Shown piece by piece: positions 1 to 8,600 of a DNA stretch of 21,472 nt. The stretch is from positions 1 through 21,472 of the forward strand of contig JAQGAU010001095.1 in assembly GCA_034698045.1 (NCBI GenBank), written 5' to 3'. Made by a program: the position numbers and the translations under genes. The stretch's first letter is position 1, and each line of letters starts with the position of its first letter. The notes under the pieces were generated by a model. The model ran no database searches. It saw only the letters and a program-made list of their open reading frames with translations, and was not told the origin of the DNA. This DNA comes from Paramacrobiotus richtersi (taxonomy: Eukaryota; Tardigrada; Eutardigrada; Parachela; Macrobiotidae).

Positions 1-192
1 GAGGGAAGTCACAGCGCATAACGCCATGCAGACTGCCTTTTGGACCTTCTAAACGAGTGTGGGTCAACCTGGTCAAAACAGTATTTTCTGGCGCCAGTAC
101 CAGACAGTTATAGGAAATGTCGAAAGACGGTTTATCCAAATTATGCTTGGAATACACATTAAGATAAGCTGGCTCAACTATGCGCAGCTGCT

Positions 193-214
193 TGCAGGAC
201 CGCGCGGTCCTGCA
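193..214. repeat. Perfect 22-bp palindrome
   Basis: TGCAGGACCGC followed immediately by its exact reverse complement, with no spacer. Centre at 203/204. With one base bulged the symmetry extends into CTTG/CAAG flanks. GC-rich, so a cruciform or a dyad binding site is conceivable; nothing else supports a function. Confidence 0.75.
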
Positions 215-306
215 CAAGCGACTCGTCCACATAAATGAGAAAAAGAACGGCCGGCGTCCGCCATTATCTCGTCTAGCCTTCGACCCCTCGTCTTTAACTA
301 GGAAAA

Positions 307-680
307 AGATCTCCCCGCACTCTCATAGTTAAAACACTTCCCGGGATTATAGCTTCATTAGTTATGAGTCATCCTAATCACCAGCCTTCGAAGACGTCCG
401 TCCATCTTGATGATCATAGATCGATGGACAGCACATTTTCCGTTATTATCGTCTAGCCAATGTCCGACTGACGCCACTCGCGACCATGCATCTCTGGCCG
501 AAACAGATCTCCCCTCCCTCACTAACATTTCCAGGGATCACCGCTTCATTAGTATTCAGGTAATGAGCTCATTAAGCTGATTAGCCTTCGAAGACCTGCG
601 TCAATCTTAATGAGTACGGGTCGATGGACGACGCATTTGCTGTTATTATCGTCCATAGGCAGTGGCCGACTGACGCCACA
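307..680. repeat. Degenerate tandem duplication, period about 198 bp
   Basis: Bases 307-480 and 505-680 share ordered blocks: AGATCTCCC, GGGAT then GCTTCATTAGT, AGCCTTCGAAGAC, TCGATGGAC, GTTATTATCGTC and GACTGACGCCAC, with many substitutions between. A partial third unit may start near 262 (CGCCATTATCTCGTCTAGCC). Function unknown; it could be an old satellite or promoter-region duplication. Confidence 0.8.
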
Positions 681-2403
681 TCACTCTTTAAAAGAAAATC
701 CGCGATTCAGCAGGTAACATCCACAACTCTGTTTTCTCTGGAGCAGTTGTATACCAACGGTCGTATTATACTGTAAATGTGATAATATATCCAAAAAACT
801 ATCCTTCATGTCCCATGAGTCAGTTTACAGGAGGTTAACATAATAGGAAATGTGTCGGCTCAGTCGACTAGCGTCATTTTTAACCCATTTAGTTTGATCG
901 ATATGCCCATTAAAGCACATAAATGTAACGATGATTCTGAATGTATAGTGCATTGTAAGTGCATAACCAACTTATTACTGTAATTTAAATGCATATTTAG
1001 TGGGCACTGCACAATTGTGGATTCTACACTGGTGCTTCCTGTGAATTCCACAATATGCAGGGATTCTCTGGATTCTACCTTTAAATAAAATATTAAAAAC
1101 TCAAACAAACATGCATGTGCGTACCTATGAAACCGGCTTTGTAGAAGGTAGAAAATGATCAGGGAGGGTTATTAGTTTACGTGATCCAGAATGCCTTTGC
1201 CTTCCTCTACAAGAGCCTGTTTAAAGACTGTTTTCTTGCGAGAACCATACAAGCGACTGCGTACGTACACACATACAGTATAATATCGGCGCTAGCAGGT
1301 GTTTTTTGACTGTTTTATGGGTATTGTGCAACAAATTTCATAAACCTAAAAAAATTTGTGATTGTAATCGATTCATTTTAACTGTCTGTAGTTTATGGAC
1401 GGGTGGACCCGAATTATGGCGCGCTTACAAAGAGTACCTATAGGTATGTGTTACCATGTGCCATTATACTACGCTAGCAGCTATAAATGTGGCGCTAACG
1501 TGTTGTGTTAGGATTCGCAAAACTCTGTAGCAGGCTAGCAGCTAACAAGCCGTCAAACGTACCGCGTGTTGATAATGAAATATGTACACGAAAATGTTTT
1601 TTGCGGTCAAGGGAAATGCGTACCAAGCAACCAATTAATAGCCGGTCGAAATGATTTAGATAACAAGCTACTGCGATGCTACTTTGGATATTACCGCGGA
1701 ATTGTGACTACTGAATTATGGTTACATACCGTAATTAATGTGCGTAATTATATGTTAACGTCAGTTAGTCAAAGTTGTGTATTTTTCGCCATTCCACTTT
1801 AAGCAAAAACTGGTTTGTTCATTCTCTATAACTAGTACATTTTATATCCGTTTCAGCTCAAATGTTAACCATAAGTAAGTCAACAACAGCAAAAATACAA
1901 TTATAAGCGTAAAAAGACGTTAATCTCACTTGGAGATAGATGACACACCGAACAATACCGACCATTCCAAACATTTTTATACATGAACAATAGAGTCAAA
2001 ACGCTCTAACCTGCCTTTGGGTAATTTGTCAGCGGTTTGTTGGCAAAAGGCTGTATAGGTTTTTAACAAGCCGATTACCCAGCCAGCGATCAAGATCGTT
2101 GCAAAATCAACCGAAACACACATTTCCACACATTTTTCCAACACATTCAGACCAACAAATGTATAACGCTCCCAGCTAAGCATATTGTCATGACCGTCAA
2201 GTAGTACTACAAAGCCAATCAACAGTTTCTCACCAACACACTCGATCGTTTCGGCTAACAAAACTAACACACACCAGTTTCACGCTTGGAAGATTTATTA
2301 CCCTTTGCTGATGAATTACCACCCGTTTCTGACACAATGTGGTCTACACAGCGGAATATCCGAGTTTTACCCCAAATCAGTATTTAAGTGAAGGTTTTGG
2401 TCA

Positions 2404-2607
2404 ATGGCCGAGCTTAAGCATAATCGTGTACATCCGCATTTTGAGTCCATTCCCAGCTTCGACACGGACTACACCGTCACGCCGGACAATGTGCCGGTTA
2501 AGGTGGACACTGGGACATCGCCCATGTCCAATGGGAGCTATCCGGTCAGTGTGAATTATAATGTGGATACGCAGACGGTCGGGCTACTGGAGCCAGATGA
2601 ACGGTGC
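2404..2607 (+). CDS. Exon 1: cytosolic N-terminal tail (residues 1-68)
   Basis: ATG at 2404 is the first Met in frame: a TGA in the same frame lies just upstream at 2389-2391. The tail is hydrophilic and Ser/Thr/Pro-rich with no membrane segment, as expected for a monoamine transporter N-terminus. Exon end is the least certain boundary. A GT at 2608 (GTAACA) gives phase 0 and joins exon 2 in frame; the stronger-looking GT at 2604 (GTGCGT) would break the frame. No TATA box or clear transcription start is seen upstream, so 5' UTR exons may exist. Confidence 0.8.
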
Positions 2608-5600
2608 GTAACAATATGCCTTGCACTGAACGCATGACCTTTCTTGTGACACATCCGATAATCTCTGTTTACAAAGTAAATTTTACTCTCACATGCTTGT
2701 TGAATAGACAATCATTTACTCATTAAAAGTGGCATTATCCTGCGAATACTTTAAATTAAGAGTTTTCTCACAGATATCTCATAAACATATATGTACCTGT
2801 AGCTTAACTGAACATACTTTACTTGCTTTTGCTCATGTACGTCCATGTATTCTATTGCACCCTTGTGCTTTTTTAAAATTTTGAAATTGTGTACGAACAA
2901 ATTGTTAAGATATGTATTTATGGCGGACGTCGTTTCTATACATTATTTATATAATATGATACACGTGTTCTTCATTGTGAACGCTTATGCTGTGGCGTAC
3001 AAACTTATATAAGACATGAAACGTAAATAGGACGCGGCTACAGGATCCGGAGGCTGAGACTCCGAAACGGTCTGAGGAAGATGGGCGGGAGACATGGACC
3101 AGTCAGATGGATTTCTTGCTCAGTATTATTGGATTCGCTGTCGATCTCGCTGCCGTATGGCGGTTCCCTTATTATGCCTATAAAAATGGCGGCGGTAAGT
3201 AACAGGCTCTAGCCTAAAACTCTCATGTTCGCGCTATCTAAAACTTCATGAAAAGAAATGAATTTGGAACAGAAGTTAAGAAGCTGATAACAGGCCTGTG
3301 AGACAACTAGCATAAAGGTCAACAGCGATTGAATTTCTTTACTACCAAAACGTAAAGAACTGGAAGTTAATACAAGTAAAAATAGCGAAGAAAGAAAGAT
3401 ATATGGTGTCTGTGTTAACTTTATGTCGATTCAATTATGGTATATGCAGACAACATGGAGGATGTAGTACAGTGGCGCAATTGGGTTATTCAATGCCTGA
3501 GCTGCGGTAACTGCAGTCTGCATGTTTGCTTATAGCCAACTTATCAGATATGAGATGATATTAAATTCCAGTTAGTAAGAAAATTTCCTGTTGTTGCTGT
3601 TTAATCTACCAAACAAAACAAAGATCGTTTATTTATTTTTTTTACATACGCTGTATTTTGCAAACGCACAGAAACATCGAAAGATCGCTTATAAATTGGA
3701 TTATTAATACAGTAAGAAATTGATTCTACGTCCCATCACGATTTCAGATAAACTCACTGATAAAGTATCCAGGATAATAGTGAACTGAGTGAACGGAGGA
3801 TAATAGGGCCTCATATGAACTTGAGCAAAAACATTCATATTTCATCATTATTAGTTTGTTTCTAGAGCTAGCATTCTATTTTCTAAAGATTTTACAGGGA
3901 TTCCAGAAATGCAGCGGCCCCGTTTATGCAATTTATTTGGAAGTTTGCTTCGCTAAAAAATATCTTATACATACGTGGACGTCGGTAGCATATGCACCGC
4001 AAGGCGGCAAAGTTATAGGTGTATATGTGCTGTTTTATTGTAGGTATCTTCCTAATACCGTATTTTACGATGCTGTTTATTGGAGCGGTACCTTTATTAT
4101 ATCTGGAGTTAATAATTGGCCAATATAATCGACAAGGTCCGGTCAGTGTGTGGCCGCTTTTAGCGCCGATATTCCAAGGTTCGCATGTTGAGTTTGTGTT
4201 TACCGTTGCGTAACATATTGTCCATTCGCGGTTTCCCTTTTTGCAGGGATCGGTTTCTGTGCCATATTGGTATCCTTTTATGTATCGTTTTATTACAAGT
4301 AAGTCATCAACTTACCGCTGCAATGTTTAGATTAGTTTGTTAACAGAATTATGTGATTTTATTAGTAATATTCTGGCATGGTCATTTTTCTATTTATTCG
4401 CCTCGCTCAACACGGAACTGCCGTGGTCAACGTGCGGCAATCAAACGTGGGCGTCACCGTTATGTAACGATAATGATACCGTTCCGCATTATGGAAATTC
4501 TTCAGTAAAAAACCTCACACGTTCACCAGCACAAGATTATTTCGAGTAAGTAAAACTAAAAACAACTGAATTGTGCAAATTAAATCATAATAATTTTTTT
4601 ATTTTAATTAACGGCACGTAAGATCTGTATGCGGATTTTTTTTCCAAAATACTGAGTTGAGCATGAAATGCAAGGAGAAATGGGAGAAGTCGTAGAACAG
4701 TGGCTTTAAAATAATTGACGCATACGCTACAACGCAGAAATCTCTGACAGTAAGCTATTAACAAACCCAGTGGTTTTTTTCTCAGACATTTTTCAGCACT
4801 AAATTAAAAACTCTTATAACACTAGGTAGCAGGTGTATAAATATTAGTTTTAAAAACTGCACTTTATTCATTAGGCATCATGTTCTGGGTCTGGACAGCG
4901 ATTCCGGTTTTGGGAACATTGGCTGGCCCCGCTGGCAGCTGGTGCTGTGCTTGTTACTAACCTATCTGGTCCTGTTTTTTGCCATGTTCAAAGGAGTGAA
5001 AAGCAGCGGCAAGGTATGCTGTTAACGCCTCACTGAAAGATCCCGGCCAGCTGTTTAACCGTGTTCTAGGTAGTGTGGGTCACTGCCATAGCGCCTTACG
5101 TCATTTTGCTCATTCTCTTTCTGCGGGGCATCTTCCTCCCAGGAGCGCTGACTGGCATCCAATTCTATATGACCTTTGATTTTAAACGATTGCTGGATGC
5201 GCAGGTATGCATTGTATGGTTTGAATATGTACGGCAAGTCCAGTATGCCGTCATTAGTAAGGTAAAAGGAAACCGTATATTGCGTAAATAAAAGCCTCGT
5301 CGGGTTGTAGTTTAAATAGTGATTTCGCTAAGTTTTCTCAAATACTCCGTATTTGAAACACTGTAATATAATCTGCACACGCCTGTATCTGTGATAGAAA
5401 ACAATATTTCGATCGACTGGGTGAAATGTAATATCTTGTATCGCAGTGGTATCGTAGTGTAAGGGCTCACTCCATCGTCGAAACGTAGGCAGTGGAGTTG
5501 TCTAGATTAACATGCATCTCAAAATGGTTTTATTAAACAAATCTGAAATTTTTAATGGCCAGCAACATATTTCAGTATTTTTCATCGTGAGCTGAAAATT

Positions 5601-8600
5601 AATTATTTTAGCAAGAGCTTTCATGTTACTGATTATCTACGATATTGGCCGAAGTACTGGTGAGCCGGACACATGTTTTATTTATTTTACAACTTCTTAA
5701 TCGTATTGCCAAAAGTGTGGGTATCATGACAGTCTTTTGTTGGATAGTTGTGGATCGACGCGGCCGTGCAGGTCTTCTACTCGACGGGCGCCGGCTTCGG
5801 TGTCCACCTGGCGTTAGCGAGCTACAACCAGTTTCATCACAACTCCCAGCGGGATTGCCTCATCACGGTGGCCGCCAATGCAGCGGCCAGCCTGTTTTCC
5901 GGTTTCGTTGTTTTCACCTACTTGGGCTACATGGCCCACAAGCAGAATCTGCTCATCGACCACGTTGCGAAAGCCGGTAAGGGGTCTTTCACGAAAACTG
6001 GAAATGAAGGGAAAAAGTTGTTCAAATTTCACTAACGACGAACTAAGCAACAGATCAGAGCTAATTAAGTTGCTACGGGAAAATATTGTTATAATTATGT
6101 GCTTCATGAATCTCGAATGCGAAGACTGCTGCACATATATGCGCGAAACGCACATGAGCGGCCCGATGGAAAACTCATACTATGTATACTATGTTATGGC
6201 GATAACGTAGAACAGGGGCTTGTATTCTGTTTAATGTTGATGTAGAATAGACAAGCGAACATTCCCACAAACGCATGCTGTCAATTTACACAAAGGTTCT
6301 TATGAAAAAGTTTTTTCTGTGTTATTAAATTTAGTTTGTATGCAATTTTTTAGAAATCTTCTCCAAATGATTTAATAACTACGACTGCCTTCTAGAAACA
6401 GGCAAATCCAGTTTCTTAGCTTTTTGAATGGATACTCGGAGCGTCAAAAACATTAGTCCGTTAATATTCCTAAACTGACATTTCACCACCGGCGTAAAAT
6501 AAAATATTACTTATTTCCTTGATGGTTTTGCACAAGTACACTTGTCTAATGTATACTTGGCTGTTCATGTACGTAAATATGCTCGCTGAAGAACTTCGAA
6601 TATTTAATATATTCTCTCAGACTACATAATACTTCAATAAATCATCGACAGATAATTCACAGTCACAAATAGATGTCATAGATTTAATGCAGGGTCACCC
6701 GAAACTTGCCTTAAATCATGTGTTAAATTAAAAAAAATAACAGTCGACAGTATATGCGGCTAATTGGTCCGCTCCGCCCCTTGTTGAAAAGTGTCAAAAC
6801 CTGATAAAATATCAATGAATCCCACTACATAAGAGCGAAAGTGGATGGCGCAATCACGCTGGAAACTGACGGCGCCCAGCTGGGACGTGTGTTGGCAGGC
6901 CTAATTGCCGCGGCATGTGAAGCGATAGCAACCGGAGGCGATGCCGCGGTCCGCTGCGGCAGATCAATCAGATATCGGTGGCCAAAACAATTTTTCTTTT
7001 TCGGTGCAAATTTTCGCGCCTTGTCGGGCTGGCCGCAGTAAAACGTGTTGACAGGTTGGCTGACATGTTGAATGAGGCGCTAATTACATCAGCCGCATTA
7101 CCATTAATTTTGTACAGCAGTTTGTTGAAGAATTGACACTGCTCGGCATTTTGCTCGAAACAAATTTTTATGTCTCCTAACCAGATAACTTTGTGAAAAC
7201 AAATTGCACCAATGTACAATGGTTAACAAAAGTTTCCGTAATCGTACTACAATCTAGTCATCTGCAGAATATCTTAAAACATATTAAGCTGGAAGCTCTT
7301 TGTATTAACATTTAGCATTCTGTTTTAAAGTTTGATTTTTATCGTTACTTGCATGTTGATGATATTTGGTATAACTTGTGATAATGATCAACATAATGTT
7401 TATATATTTGTTTGATTTTGGTGTATATGTAATGTTACTAGCAAGCTGCGACAAATTCTTATCTAACATATTTCGTTGGTCGTGGTGAAACAGTGAAACG
7501 CCACGTTCTGCTACAGCGGACAAATAAAAGCAAACGTAGTGTAGTGGCTTTGTGGACGTGCATCCTATCTATCGACATAGCCATCATAATATCGTTCAAC
7601 TAGATTGAAAACTGTCAAAAAAGGAACAGAAAACCAGGATAGATAGTTCTATTTTTAAATAAATTCGTGAATAATTTTTACACCTTTTGAAATTAGAAAA
7701 CTGTTGTAGTCAGCCTTAAATCAAAAATTTCAAGGAAAAAAATGACACTGCTGCAATAATCTGTCAAGATCTATGTAACAGTGTACAAATAAAACAATCT
7801 TATATGAACAAACTGTAGTAGCTAATTTCACAGTTACGGCGTAGACGATCAACTACAGTGGCATATTTTCGATAAATATTCGCGCCAGTACGTATAATCA
7901 CTAATTAGCCATATCATCATTTTGTTTCGTTTTACTGAGAATACTATGACGTCGCACGATTGAACCGGAAAAGGACATTTTGATCGTCCATCGCCAAAAT
8001 AGTTTATACAGTCCTGTCCTTAACAAATTTTTGTAACGATGTTCTTCGTATATAATAAGTGGTAACTGAGGTTATTATTATACTCAAACAAGTGAAATAA
8101 CATTATTCAAAGTAATATATTACGAGATTAACAGCCCAGTCTTTCCTGTTCATAAAACTCATAAGCAGGTGAAAAATGTCTAACGTTTCGAATGTAATTG
8201 CAGGTCCCGGGCTGGTATTTCAGGTCTATCCGGAAGCTATTTCGACGTTGCCGGGTGCGCCAATCTGGTCCGTCCTCTTTTTTATCATGTTATTAACGCT
8301 GGGAATGGATAGTTCTGTAGGCACACCATGACGTCAATGTCGGCTGTATTAGCTGATATCAAGCGTTTTAAATCTGATTTACAGATGGGCGGCATGGAGG
8401 CCATCCTCACCGGCATGCTGGATTATTTCCATGATTTTTTCAAACAATTCCGCTACCATCGCGAAGGCTTTACGGCCTTTGTCTGCTTCATCTCCTTCCT
8501 CATCGGTTTAATCAACTGCACACCCGTACGTGATCGGTTTACAATGTGATATCACATAATTATATAAGAGTGCGTACATTACGTCCATGACACAATTAAG

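Larger units (their letters stand above)
1..2403. other. Upstream region without a recognised gene
   Basis: No open frame here shows a known protein pattern. The longest (minus strand 1977-2270, 97 codons) is unrecognised, AT-rich in composition and has no support beyond being open. The first 700 bases are GC-richer and hold a degenerate tandem repeat and a palindrome, annotated separately. The promoter of the transporter gene is presumably in or near this stretch, but I find no clear TATA box, initiator or CpG cluster at 2404. A TATAAAT at about 1482 is too isolated to call. Confidence 0.6.
5977..8203 (+). other. Intron 8 (2227 bp), largest intron, with GC-rich block
   Basis: Phase 1 intron between EL4 exons. 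Contains two copies of the recurring motif (6206-6221 and 7535-7550) and an unusually GC-rich, exon-like block at about 6835-7045 described separately. Matching sequence can be followed through P2 (about 14550-15710) and P3 (about 18260-20670), so the copies were made with the intron in place. Confidence 0.75.

Noticed and set aside
1977-2270. Minus-strand open frame of 97 codons upstream of exon 1
   Set aside because: No recognisable domain, no splice context or codon pattern, no neighbouring homologous copy; an open frame of this size is expected by chance.
2604-2609. Donor GTGCGT as end of exon 1
   Set aside because: It looks stronger than GTAACA at 2608, but joins exon 2 out of frame; the phase-0 donor preserves the reading frame.
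3856-4020. Possible extra exon before exon 3
   Set aside because: Open but out of frame with exon 3, no SLC6 similarity, and exon 2 joins exon 3 directly with correct phase and the GGG motif.
5645-6210. Overlapping open frames on both strands around exon 8
   Set aside because: They are alternative-frame shadows of the GC-rich SLC6 exon 8; only the 5748 frame gives TM6/TM7 sequence.
7535-7600. tRNA gene or intact SINE at the recurring motif
   Set aside because: An A-box match is present, but there is no matching B-box at tRNA spacing, no cloverleaf and no A-rich tail, so only a short motif is claimed.
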